This document shows, piece after piece, positions 37,455-49,222 of a stretch of DNA of 64,000 nucleotides. Position numbers and translations under genes: made by a program. The first letter of the stretch is position 1. Each line of letters begins with the position of its first letter. The DNA lies in NCBI GenBank assembly GCA_029339505.1, contig JAQISU010000097.1:4210001-4274000 (forward strand), in the 5' to 3' direction. This DNA comes from Unio delphinus (taxonomy: Eukaryota > Mollusca > Bivalvia > Unionida > Unionidae). The notes beneath the pieces were generated by a model, which was not told the DNA's origin, made no database searches, and worked only from the letters and a program-made list of their open reading frames with translations.

Positions 37455-37905
37455 GTTGTAATAATAGGGGTAAATGTATCATTATAATTATTGGCTGTAT
37501 CCAGAGTAAAAGCTTTGTAAATGTATCATTATATGGGTTGTATCCATAGAATGAAAGGATTTATAAATATATCATTTTAATTAATGGTTGTATTCATAGA
37601 ATGAAAGGATTGATAAATGTATCATTATAATTAATGGCTGTATCCATAAAATGAAAGGATTTATAAATGTATCATTATAATTAATGGCTGCATCCAGAGA
37701 ATGAAAGGATTTATAAATGTATCATTATAATTAATGGCTGTATCCATAAAATGAAAGGATTTATAAATGTATCATTATAATTAATGGCTGTATCCAGAGA
37801 ATGATAGGATTTATAAATGTATCATTATAATTATTGGTTGTATCCCGAAAATGAAAGGATGTATAAATATATTATTTTAATTATTATCTGTATCCAGAGA
37901 CTGAA
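37455..37905. repeat. 50-bp minisatellite B in copy 2, about 9 copies
   Basis: Same unit as at 30655, with more TCCATAAAATG variants. Confidence 0.95.
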
Positions 37906-37984
37906 AAATGTGTCATGAGATGGGATGTAATCAGGGAATGAAAACATTAATAAATATATCATTGTATGGGCTGTATCCAGAGAA

Positions 37985-38512
37985 AGAAAGATTTATAAAT
38001 GTATCATATGAGTTGTACCTAGAGAATGAAAGATTTATAAATGTATCATATGGGTTGTACCTAGAGAATGAAAGATTTATAAATGTATCATATGGGTTGT
38101 ATCTAGAGAATAAAAGATTTATAAATGTATCATATGGGTTGTATCTAGAGAAAGAAAGATTTATAAATGTATCATATGGGTTGTACCTAGAGAATGAAAG
38201 ATTTATAAATGTATCATATGGGTTGTACCTGGAGAATAAAAGATTTATAATGTATTATATGGGTTGTATCTAGAGAAAGAAAGATTTATAAATGTATCAT
38301 ATGGGTTGTACCTAGAGAATGAAAGATTTATAATTGTATCATATGGGTTGTACCTAGAGAATGAAAGATTTATAAATGTATCATATGGGTTGTACCTAGA
38401 GAATGAAAGATTTATAAATCTATCATATGGGTTGTATCTAGAGAAAGAAAGATTTATAAATGTATCATATGGGTTGTACCTAGAGAATGAAAGCATTCAT
38501 AAATGTTGATCA
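37985..38512. repeat. 42-bp minisatellite C', about 12 copies
   Basis: Unit GAAAGATTTATAAATGTATC then ATATGGGTTGTACCTAGAGA. Copy 1 has only a single unit of this type (about 31737-31775). With a 42-bp period, open frames of about 80-120 codons appear on both strands. They are not regarded as genes. Confidence 0.96.
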
Positions 38513-39191
38513 TGATTATAACTGTCTCCAGTGAAAAAAATATGTATTAATGTATCATATCAGCTGTATCCAGGGAAAAAATATTTATTAATGTATCATA
38601 TCAGCTGTATCCAGGGAATAAAATATTAAAAAATGTATTACCACATGGACTGTATCCAGGGAATAAAAGATTTATGTATGTATTACCACATGGGTTGTAT
38701 CCAGAGAATGAAAGCATTTAAAAATGTATCACCATATGGGCTATCCTAGGGAATGAAAGCATTAATAATTGCATGAAATGATAAATACAACTTCTGAAAA
38801 AAAGTGGGAAGAAATTGTATTAATGAATAGAGCAGTCTTTAATCATGTCCTGTTCAAGACTGAGTTTTCCATTGTTCTAAAACTAAACATCTAGTTTTGG
38901 AGGCAGAAAAGAAAGGTGTAATTTATTAACACAAAGGCAATTTTGCTGAAGAAAGACACCTTCGTCATGGTATTTAATACCATAATAAAAATGTTACAAG
39001 TTTGATTTAAACCTGGAAATTAATTAATTAATTAAATTAATCATAAAATCTAAAATACTCAAGATCACAAATATTCACTGGCTTTCTGACGAATTTCTTG
39101 ACACATGGGAACACTCAAGATAAAAAAACTGGCTTTCTAAAAATATTTCTTCACACACCAGGGAAAACCACTGTAGTTTGGTGGTAAGTAT

Positions 39192-39999
39192 TGTTACGTG
39201 CTTAGGCTCGAATAAACAGTAACATAGAAAGAGAAATAACAAGCTTGTAAAAACTTAATAAACAATTTATTGAGCACAAATATTTTCCAGAAAAGAAAAA
39301 AAAACTTACGGTTTTAAGAATCAATTCCAAAATTAATCCAAAAATAATTCAAAATATTATCCACTAGAGAAATTGGAAAAGTCCTGGTAATAAAATGTAC
39401 AAATAATTCCAAGTTTGAATCCCAGCGAAGTATCCAAGATGGAAGACGATGTCACTTGATGAAGTCAGTTCTTGGTAATAAAAGTCTATGAGCACAATTC
39501 TCTTCCAGATAAATAACAAAATAATTCCTCTTGATCCAAACAAATTGACATAATTTCCAGTACAAGGTAATTAAAAATAACTCAAAATGAGACACAACTT
39601 AGTATTCTAAAAGCCCAACTTCTACTGAATAGCTCGCTCCAAAACATAGTTTATATACCTGTTTTTAAGTAAACAAGAAAGGGGTCATGTGATCTTCTAG
39701 AATCTCTCAGAACAAATTTACGTTAAAAAACTCACGTACCCACCATATGACCCAACTAAAATGGAAAGATGTTTATACAAAGCTCCATAATGTCCTTGGA
39801 AGCAACCAATCATTTTAAAAGCTTGTTTACAACTCTGAAGCCAGGTCAGAAATGAGGTTAACATCTGGTGTTTGTTCTGTAAAGTACAGGTCACCCCCTC
39901 CCCCCAATGAACGAATCTTAAACTTAAAATGCCAAATTTGAATCTAACAAACAAACAATAAAAATAAATATAAATGACTTATATCAAATATACGTAACA
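39192..39999 (-). mobile_element. Solo LTR (808 bp) of the Gmr1-like element family
   Basis: It begins TGTTACGTGCTTAGGCTCGA and ends ATACGTAACA, the reverse complement of the LTRs of the 47.7-53.6 kb element, and can be followed against them along its whole length (AACTTACGGTTTTA, CCAGTACAAGGTAATTAAAA, TTTAAGTAAACAAG). A 4-bp target duplication GTAT is at 39188-39191 and 40000-40003, the same size as in the full element. It is clearly more diverged and hence older. On its sense (-) strand the TATATAAA box is intact. It sits inside a tRNA-like SINE head. Confidence 0.9.
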
Positions 40000-40003
40000 G
40001 TAT

Positions 40004-40165
40004 GTTGGACTAACAATCTAAATGTTCCGGGTTTGAATACTTTCCTGATCAGCCCAGCTTAAGTACTGTGGTGTTTTTCTGGGAAATTTCACTTTACTCC
40101 AATTTCCGATACACACTTTCATGTACTGATGTTGTACCCTTAAACCAAACAACAGAATCTTTGAA
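40004..40165 (+). mobile_element. SINE-3-like piece split by the solo LTR
   Basis: Joining the DNA on both sides of the LTR gives a TGGTAAGTATGTTGGACT box A region (39180-39191 plus 40004 onward) and box B GGGTTTGAATAC (40030-40041). A similar head occurs at 57.4 kb. Downstream ACTGATGTTGTACCCTTAAA resembles common SINE body words. Limits are approximate. Confidence 0.5.
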
Positions 40166-40571
40166 AGATTGTTACCCAGATCACATTTATTCTCAAACCA
40201 AAATAACAGTCACCAGAAACAGAAAATAACCAAAAAGCCTCACCACAATGAAAAAAAACAAATCTCCAAGCTTATGCAACTTTTAGAAAGAAGTGAACAT
40301 TAATCATTTTAGTTTTGATTTAATCTACTGAGTGTCTTAGAAATATTGTATTCCTTTACATTTTCAATTACAAGCAGTATGGGAATGAATTGGTACCATC
40401 AAATAATAGCTTTTAAAAAATTCAGAATCAAGTGAAAGTTACCTTTTTATGCACATATATAGGATAGGAATTATTTCATTTTCTGCCATTTATTTGAAGA
40501 AAATATGTATGTATTTTGCTGAATAACTGGATACAAGAATGATTACTTACTTTATTCCTCCATGTTTGATA

Positions 40572-41100
40572 TAATAAATATTAATCAAACCTCTTCTGGT
40601 TGTCATGATATTTAACCCTGTTTTACATACAATTTTTATTTCAGTGCCACTGTACTGTATTTATTGTAATATTTTCATTATCTGATTAAATTAGTGCACC
40701 AACTGCCAAAATATTTGCAGTGTTTTCCAGGAAGCGACATCCTCCATCACTGACTGAAATTTGTAATCCTGATAAAGTTCTATGAAAATTAATGCAAAAG
40801 TTCTGTATAACTTTCAAAACCAAAAATGTACTGGTCCACCAAGAATCATGAATTTGTCAAGATGGTGTCATCCAGAACTCCTTTAAAAATCACAACAATT
40901 CCAAAAAAATATAAAAGCCCAAATAATGTGTACCATCTATTTCCACTAAACAGTCCAAACAAATGTTTTTTCTCATGAATAATATTTAAGTAAAAGATGC
41001 AACACATCTGTAGACTTACACAGGAAATGAGGATGACTAGAAAATCAGAAAGAATCAAATTGCTCAGTTCTTATATACACCTTATACTGCAACTAAATTT
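40572..41100. other. No gene seen
   Basis: AT-rich unique DNA after the end of the duplication. Confidence 0.55.
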
Positions 41101-41111
41101 CACAATATACC

Positions 41112-41364
41112 CGCCTCGAGTGGCTGAGTGGTCTAAAGCACTTTCTGTTCTGGATCACTGCCATCTCACATCTGTCTGGGTGGGTTCAGTCTAAGATTTG
41201 GCTAATGTAGTTACATGAGAAAGCTTGCCAGTAGCTTCTCGTGGGTCGGTGGTTCTTTCCAGGGGTTTTCTCAGGTTCTTCCTCTGCCATTAATACTGAC
41301 CGCCATGTATAGCCTATCGTGTGCTGAAAAATGGTGTTAAACCCTACAACAACAACAACAACAA
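41112..41364 (+). mobile_element. SINE-1 copy 4, full length
   Basis: Head with TGGCTGAGTGG box A (41120-41132 region), a damaged box B (GGTTCAGTCT), body GTGGGTCGGTGGTTC, end TTAAACCCTAC and a (AAC)n tail. The 11-bp target duplication CACAATATACC is at 41101-41111 and 41365-41375. Confidence 0.92.
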
Positions 41365-41375
41365 CACAATATACC

Positions 41376-44223
41376 TCATGTGACAGATCACACTACTCAT
41401 TTTGCACATTCTTATGACCCAACCAATAGGTAATTACTGAATTCTTCTAAAACCATCCAAACCCCATCAACCAATGAGAAATTAACACAAAGCTGTCATT
41501 AAGTCTTATTATTACGATTAGTATTAATAAATGTCAACACATAGGTAAGCATCTATTTATAGATCCTATGTAATTTTTATGCTCTTAGCAGGCTCAGATT
41601 AAGTCGACAAAATCTAGCTAAAGATATTCTGTATCATTTATAACCAATAATAAAAATTGCAAAAATTAAACAAAATAATATTGCAGGAGTTACAAATAAG
41701 ATAGATATATAGCACAGGTTATTTTCTGTTCCAGCAGTACATACCATGGTTCCTTTCCACCATACAAATACTTGAGTACTTTCCATCAGTAAGGAATGTA
41801 CAGAAATCCCAAGGTAATCTTACAAATTTAATGATAAAAAAGAAGTTTTTCTCAAAAAAATACAAAATAATGTGGACAGGGATGAAAACACATTTCTAAA
41901 CTATAAATTTATCAATGAAAATGAACAATTTGTTCTTTATGAAATAAATAATAATGAAATATTCTAGACACAAGTGGCATATCTTGAACTTGAGCCACAT
42001 GCAATTGAAAATGCTGGCCATTATTAACTTCATAAAATATGATAATTGTTATTATACAAATTTAATAGCCTAATTAGACTAAAACAAACTGACATGACAT
42101 TATGAAATGCATAAGCTGCTTGTAAGTTTTCATTTGAATTTTCTAGAAAATGCAAAATTACGATTATTAATTATAATAATTATGACAATTATGAAGTACA
42201 TTCATCTTAAAACAGAAAAAAATGACAGGAATATAGAATATGCAGCCATTGCAACAGAAATTACTAAAGTCATATTTCCAAAAATAAATGTCTGAAAACT
42301 AAATTGACAGATGAAATGTCTGTCTTTTACCGGAGAAATAAAAAGGAGTATTTAACTTTAAAGACAGATGGGATAATATCTAAAGCATTTGGTTAAAAAA
42401 ATAAAATAAAAAAAATAAAAAAAATTGCCCTCTTGTCCATGGGTCATGGACATTCAAAACTCACCCAGGCATGACCATGCCTGCCTCTCCAGTGTATTCC
42501 TGGGAGAGACAACTACTGTATCTCCCATTTCCTCAGCCTAATATAGCCAAAAATGTGTTAAAAATACAGTTAAAATGAAGAAAAATACTTCTTCATTTTA
42601 ACAAAAGCAGTTTAATCTTTAATGCTATCTACTATTGGGTTATTTGAATGGCATGAAAATTTTTAAAAAATTAAAATAGGTAGAAATATAAATATTAATG
42701 TTTGAAGTAGATTTACTTATTATCTGTAAATTAGTATAAAAATGTTCTGTGTATTCAAATTTGAAGAAAAAAAATAAACATATATGTTGATCATGATTTA
42801 TGACCTTGACAAGGACTTGACCTTGTCCAAAATCAAATGCACTAAAGAGCTTATTTTTATTTTGCAAACAAATAATACATGAGTGAGGGTTACATATTAG
42901 GATCATTAATGACATTATGATTAAAATGTTCTTTATTATAATTTAAGTAACACACCTTTTTTCCTATATATGACCTTGACCTTGAGACATATGGCATCTA
43001 TCTGTGAGTCATAGTATATACTTTGGTACAATGTTACCAAGTTAGGACCAGGACAATCAAATGGTAATGGAGGGACAACATAGTACATGTACATTTTTTT
43101 GTCTTAAGAGAGACAAATAAAACGTAAAGGGGAGGTCTGTTAGAACAGCAATAGATATTTTGTAAATAAAATTTTGCAAAGCATTTGCAAACAGGAAACT
43201 CTTCAGATGATGGCTGGTGAAATAATATTAAAATAAATGAATTAGAGACAACTGTCCTATAATATTTCATAATGGTGCTAATCATTTTTACATGTTCTCG
43301 CAGCACATTTTGTTATGGTCAACATAAAACATAGCAATTAACTGTTAGGTCTGAATAAATCCCTATCCTGTGATGGTTAACCTTGTGGCATGATTGAACT
43401 TTAATTAAAATCAATTTGGATCATGGTAAGAGAGATATGTTAACTTGTGACAATCCAGAGACAATTTGTGCCATTTGAAATAAGTAAAGATGAGTTGATC
43501 CTGAATAGTTGTTAATATAGGATGTGGAAGGGAAGCCTGATTCTGAAGAAATATATATCAAGTATCTTTTCTCATTAAAACAATTTGTCCAAAGGATGGG
43601 TGTCTGAAAGTTGAGGGACACAGAAATGAGCAATTTAACTTCATAGAAAAGAAAGTGGGTTTCTCAGAAAACACAAGGTTTGTCTCAATTGCATACAATA
43701 TGCTCATTGATACATGTTTGTAATTTATTGTTGAACTTTTTAAAATTAAACTTGTACATAAATTGTTTATGAGTTCAAAAATGCTAATGGTTTGCATGCA
43801 TTTGTCTCAGATGTTATATAATTAATGTTTTCTAAAATGTCATAAAATATTCGATTTATATGAATTTCTTTTAATTTCCTTAGCTAGATGTAAAAGGAAT
43901 CATGTTTTTAAAAGGATTTTATGCAGTTAATCTGATACAAATTGTGTGAATATCTTAATTAATTTTTTATCTTAAATGATATGTATCATGGTAAAAAAAA
44001 ACTGATTTTACTATGTCTGGAAATGTTATGCCAATTAATTGCTGGTAAGCAAATAATATTGTCTAAGAATGTCATAAAATATTCTATTAAAATGAATTTG
44101 GTTAAGACAAGATGAAAAGTCCATTAATTTCTTTGTACAATTAAGTTGTAAATTCTTTTCAATCCCAAAATCAGTGCATGCGATTGACACATACTCCAGT
44201 TAGTGATTGATAGCTGACAAGGG
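41376..44223. other. No gene seen in 2.8 kb; two small hairpins near 42434-42483
   Basis: AT-rich unique DNA. Two perfect 8-bp-arm inverted repeats lie close together: TGTCCATG...CATGGACA (42434-42452) and CAGGCATG...CATGCCTG (42466-42483). TGACCTTGACCTTG occurs at 42970-42984. Open frames are short and without motif. Confidence 0.55.
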
Positions 44224-45493
44224 CATAGTAAGGTTTATTGCATAGTAAGGTTTATTGCATAGTAAGGTCTATTGCATAGTAAGGTTTATGCATAGTAAGG
44301 TTTATTGCATAGTAAGGTTTATTGTATAGTAAGGTTTATTGCATAGTAAGGTTTATTGCATAGTAAGGTTTATGCATATTAAGTTTTATTGTATAGTAAG
44401 GTTTATTGCATAGTAAGGTTTATTGTATAGTAAGGTTTATTGCATAGCAAGGTTTATTGCATAGTAAGGTTTATTGCATAGTAAGGTTTATGCATAGTAA
44501 GGTTTATTGTATAGTAAGGTTTATGCATAGTAAGGTTTATTGCATAGTAAGGTTTATTGCATAGTAAGGTTTATTGCATAGTAAGGTTTATTGCATAGTA
44601 AGGTCTATTGCATAGTAAGGTTTATGCATAGTAAGGTTTATTGCATAGTAAGGTTTATTGTATAGTAAGGTTTATTGCACAGTAAGGTCTATTGCATAGT
44701 AAGGTTTATGCATATTAAGGTTTATTGTATAGTAAGGTTTATTGCATAGTAAGGTCTATTGCATAGTAAGGTTTATGCATAGTAAGGTTTATTGCATAGT
44801 AAGGTTTATTGTATAGTAAGGTTTATTGCATAGTAAGGTTTATTGCATAGTAAAGTTTATGCATATTAAGGTTTATTGTATAGTAAGGTTTATTGCATAG
44901 TAAGGTCTATTGCATAGCAAGGTTTATGCATAGTAAGGTTTATTGTATAGTAAGGTTTATTGCATAGTAAGGTTTATTGTATAGTAAGGTTTATTGCATA
45001 GCAAGGTTTATTGCATAGTAAGGTTTATTGCATAGTAAGGTTTATGCATAGTAAGGTTTATTGCATAGTAAGGTTTATTGCATAGTAAGGTTTATGCATA
45101 GTAAGGTTTATTGCATAGTAGGTTTTATTGCATAGCAAGGTTTATTGCATAGTAAGGTTTATGCATAGTAAGGTTTATTGTATAGTAAGGTTTATGCATA
45201 GTAAGGTTTATTGCATAGTAAAGTCTATTGCATAGTAAGGTCTATTGCATAGCAAGGTTTATTGCATAGTAAGGTTTATGCATAGTAAGATTTATTGCAT
45301 AGTAAGGTCTGTTGCATAGTAAGGTCTATGCATAATAAGGTTTATGCACAGTAAGGTTTATTGCATAGTAAGGTTTATTGCATAGTAAGGTTCATAGTAA
45401 GGTTTATTGCATAGTAAAGTTTATTGCATAGTAAGGTCTATTGCATAGCAAGGTTTATTGCATAGTAAGGTTTATGCATAGTAAGGTTTATTG
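44224..45493. repeat. 16/17-bp minisatellite, about 75 copies
   Basis: Unit GCATAGTAAGGTTTATT, with a shorter 16-bp form lacking one T, and substitutions giving TATAGTAAGG, GGTCTATT and AGCAAGG. The two lengths alternate in irregular, partly repeated patterns. Confidence 0.98.
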
Positions 45494-46600
45494 TCTTCAT
45501 TTATTGTGTCCTTATTATGTCATGGTTCCATTAAGGAATGCAGCTGTCATTAGGGGAAGACATTAATTTCATGGTATTAGAGCAATATCAGCAACAGGTT
45601 ATAAACTGACCCATATTGGCCTTAGTTCTGTTGAATTGAGATAAAACAATATCTGACAAAACAAGAGTTGGGATTATTGTTTGATCGCAAAAGTAAAAAA
45701 GCCTGACAAATATTTAGGTTGTGGGATTGATCATTTTAGTTCAGCTTAATGGTCAATCCTATGTCAGCTTATGGGAATGGTCATCTGTATTAAAGGTCAG
45801 CTTGTGGGACTGATCATTTTAGTGAAGCTTAGTGGTTACTCCTAGGTCAGATTATGGGAATCATTTTTTTTTAGGTCACTTTAAAGGAATTGTCATTTGT
45901 AGAAATTAGTAGCAAAAAATGGATAACTAAAGCAGCATGCAGTACAACTTCCCAATTAAGAGCATTGGTGAAATGGGGGTGGGGGATATGCATAGTGAAC
46001 CATCCCTATAATGGACCTCAGTATTATCAATTCCTTGATATGATGAACACCCACAAGGGAGCACATTTACATAAAGAAAATACCTGGTTATACTGAATAT
46101 CTTACTATAGTGAATGGTTTTAATGACCAATACTATTCATTTTGTGATTGACTATTAAATTATTAGTTTGTCTGATAAATACATTGTTTTACAAAATAAA
46201 CAGAACCTGGCAAAGGTGGTTGCTACACAATGGTAGTCTTATTTCAGGGATGGTTGGGGTGGGTGTGGGTATTCCCATATTTGGTGTTATGTTGGCTATT
46301 ACAACGTTGTGGGGGGGATGACAAATTTTGTCAAACTTGCTACTTAGGGAAGTTTTTATTTTAACTGGCATATTTGGGTGGAACAATACAATCTATTTTT
46401 AAGTGGTATTTTGAGCAGGTCAATACATTTTGTTTATAAGCCTTGTTAAAGCAATATCTGTATTGGTATGCCTCAAAAGATTTGTTGTATTTTTATAAAA
46501 CTGCCTGTTATAGTAGTATTAAGTAATACAAATTACCAACTTAATCATAGTACCACATACTGGACTATCAAATATACAGTTGGATATAATTATCAGCTGA
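45494..46600. other. No gene seen; worn repeat at about 45700-45900
   Basis: GGTCAGCTTATGGGAATGGTC-like phrases recur three or four times with poor conservation. 46240-46320 is GT-rich. Open frames here carry no motif. Confidence 0.5.
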
Positions 46601-46609
46601 CTCAGAACC

Positions 46610-47510
46610 TCCCAACGGCAATGCCATAGAGAGATGGGATCACATCAGAGAGACTGTACAGCACAGACACACAGATCTCTGGTAAGAAGCAGTCAAAGAA
46701 CAATGACTGGTTTGAGGCTGACCCTGTGACATCCATGCCAGTCATAGAAGAACGTTGCAGTGTTCACCTGGAAAACAAACTATCCCCTTGCCAAAGGACT
46801 CTACAGGCATACAGGTCTATCAGAAGCAAAGTGCAGCGGTTAGCATGGCAGTGCACCAATGAATACTGGCTTCGATTTTGTCAGAGCATCCCGTCAGTAG
46901 CAGATATTAGAAACAACAGAGGCATGTATGATGCCATTAAGAAAGCAATGGGTTCCATGAAGAAAGTGATAGCACCACTGAAGTTTGCTGAAGGCTATGC
47001 CATCCATTTCAAAAGCAAGCAGATGGAGCTTTGGGTGGTGTACTACTCTGAACTGTACTCCAGAGAGAACCACGTGACCAATGATACCCTCAACATCATT
47101 GAAAAACTTCCATTCATGCCCAAACTGGATGAGAAACCTACTGTAGCAGAACTAAAGAAGGCCTTAGAGACACTATCCTTAGGTAAAGCCCCAGGGAATG
47201 ATGGCATCGCAGCAGAGGTCATCAAGTGTAGTTAATATCAATATCTGGAAGAGCTTGCTCTAGACAGGCTCAGCTGGTGACATGCTCTGATCCTTGGCTT
47301 TTAAGCTGGTGAGGACAAGCTACTCTTGCTAGCTGATGAAAAGCAATCTCAAAGGAAGAAGAAGCAGTACCAACACACACCACTCAACTTTCAAGTGCAG
47401 CAAGAATTGTCACTCTAGTGTTGGGCTAGATTGCCACTTCAGATGCCACACCACCACCAACCAGGATGTCCCTCAAGGGCACACTTCCATCATCTCTTGA
47501 GAATAATAGA
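46610..47510 (+). pseudogene. LINE ORF2 fragment, internally deleted
   Basis: From about 46610 the frame gives KKQSKNNDWFEADP, then an Arg/Lys-rich linker (CQRTLQAYRSIRSKVQRLA) and at about 47180-47226 LGKAPGNDGIAAEVIK, the conserved start of the RT palm in jockey/CR1-type LINEs. A stop follows at 47233-47235, and text from the far C-terminus follows at once (a DRLSW-like segment, then a Cys/His finger, CSKNC...GLDCH, at about 47400-47450). The catalytic RT core is therefore deleted. An open stretch of 169 codons (46726-47235) is the best-kept part. It cannot encode an active enzyme. Confidence 0.8.
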
Positions 47511-48049
47511 TGCCATCAAGACCTTGTTATTTCCATTAAATATACCCATAGATGGTAGTAAAACTCATGATGTCACAAATGATGTCATAATACTTTCCAA
47601 AAGAAATGCATAAAGATTGAGCCATTCAAACATATTTCCAAGTCATTTCCCATCACTAACTTGTATCCATACTTTTTGTCATGCAACTGTTACGTTTATT
47701 GGATTTAAATTATTTTTTTTTTTAATTGTTAAATCCAAATTTGTCATTTAGGGTTTAATATTCATTAATTGGGAGATTTTTCTGGAAAATTCAGGCTGAC
47801 CTAGACTTGAGCTGTAAACAGGTTGACCTTGGCTTGTTGACCTAATTCCTGACCCTGCTTTAGACATTGTCAACAAGCTTCTAAAACTATTGGTTAATTT
47901 CAAGGACAACTTTTTATTTTTAGTTCTTGGGGGTAGGAAATATCTAGATCTTTCTTTGAGTACATGATTTAGTGAAGGCAGACTCTTTCTGTGACCTTCC
48001 ATGAACTTCCATGAAATCACGCGATCACTTGTTTACTTAAGAAAACAGA

Positions 48050-48057
48050 TATATAAA
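48050..48057 (+). promoter_or_regulatory. TATA box of the 5' LTR
   Basis: TATATAAA, conserved in the solo LTR at 39.2-40.0 kb but altered in the 3' LTR. Transcription would start about 30 bp downstream, defining the U3/R border. Confidence 0.6.
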
Positions 48058-48449
48058 TTGTTGTTTGGGATAGAAGAGTTCAGTAGAATATGGGCTTTTA
48101 TAAAGTTAGTAGTTGTGTTTTTATGTTTGAGTTCTAATTTTAATTACAATCTTCTGGACATTGTGTCAATTCATTGAAGCAAGTGGATTTATTTATTTAT
48201 TTGGAGGAAAAGAACCTGTGTTTACAATTTCATTTGGATGATAATAAAACAAGAACTGCATCACGTGACATTGTCAGCCATTTTGGATTACATCATCAAG
48301 ATTCGAACCTGGAACTATTAGAACATTTATTTATCAGGACTCTTGCAATTCCATTAGTTGATTATTATTGTGAATTCTATATTGGATTAATGTTGGATTT
48401 GATTCTCTAAAACCATAAGTTTATTTACTTTATGAAAATAATTGTACTT

Positions 48450-48455
48450 AATAAA
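48450..48455 (+). terminator. Polyadenylation signal in the LTR
   Basis: AATAAA about 80 bp before the LTR end. The 3' LTR has the same word at 53505-53510, where it would serve the element transcript. Confidence 0.55.
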
Positions 48456-48540
48456 ATCATTGTTAACGTTATACAAGCATGCTAGTTTTCACTCTTTCTG
48501 TGTTGCTGCTTATTCAAGCCTAAGCACGTAACATAGAAAT

Positions 48541-48558
48541 TGGTGGCTATTGTCTGGG
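48541..48558 (+). promoter_or_regulatory. Candidate primer-binding site
   Basis: TGGTGGCTATTGTCTGGG starts 7 nt after the 5' LTR. It begins with TGG, as expected for pairing with the CCA end of a tRNA. The tRNA was not identified. Confidence 0.55.
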
Positions 48559-48645
48559 ATTGAAATAAATTTGAATTTAAATTTGAATTTCCCCTAGTTT
48601 TGGAAAATTTTAAATCATTAGTGAGACTGACATGCTTGTATTAAA

Positions 48646-49222
48646 ATGACATCTAAGGTAGAAATATTTCTTTCTAATCCTACCCAGGAGCAATTAGATC
48701 TTTTCAAAAAAGATGAGTTGGTTCAACTTGCCACAAAATTTAATCTTTCTGAAGTCAAGGCTTCTTTGACGAAACAAGATACTGTATCAAACAAATTTTG
48801 GTCCAATATTTGGTAGAACAAGATATTTTGGAACAAAGTGCTTTGATTTCGGTCAGTAAGTCTACAATAGACTCTGACATTAAACGAATTAGAATTAAAA
48901 TTCAAGATGGAATTAGAGTTGAAGAAGCTGGAATTTCAGAAAGAGAGAGAATTAGAGTTAAAAAAACTGGAATTTCAGGAAAAGGAGAAAGAGAGACAAT
49001 TACAATATGAAAAAGAGGAGAAAGAAAGGCAGATTGAATTACAAAAAGAGCGGATGCGGATTGATAGAGAGAGGAGAAAGAAAAGCAAATTGAATTACAA
49101 AAAGAGCAAATGCGGATTGATAGAGAGAGAAAGGAGAAAGAAAGGCAAATTGAATTACAAAAAGAAGAGAGAGAGAGAGACAAGAAAGGGAGAAAGAAAG
49201 ACAATTACAATATGAAATTAAA
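48646..49222 (+). pseudogene. Gag N-terminal region, frameshifted, with coiled coil
   Basis: An ATG at 48646 opens MTSKVEIFLSNPTQEQL. The frame stops at about 48814. The sense continues in other frames, and from 48907 gives a highly charged repeat (ELKKLEFQ, RQIELQKE, RMRIDRER), a long Glu/Lys/Arg coiled coil that precedes the capsid in related Gags. At least three small indels separate the pieces, so no continuous Gag can be made from this copy. Confidence 0.75.

Larger units (their letters stand above)
36465..40571. repeat. Segmental duplication, copy 2 (4.1 kb)
   Basis: Same mosaic as 29819-35096. Differences: minisatellite C is nearly absent, the 42-bp array is expanded, the 50-bp array is shorter, there is a 40-bp extra piece at about 37192-37232, and the solo LTR is complete. 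Confidence 0.93.
47688..48533 (+). repeat. 5' LTR
   Basis: TGTTACG...CGTAACA ends. It contains a TATA box (48050-48057), a polyadenylation signal (48450-48455) and, on the opposite strand, a tRNA box B-like word (48300-48309). A 90-codon antisense open stretch is present in both LTRs and is not a gene. Confidence 0.95.

Noticed and set aside
48174..48410. 78-codon frame in the LTR
   Set aside because: Falls in the R/U5 part of the LTR, without known motif and not needed by this element class.
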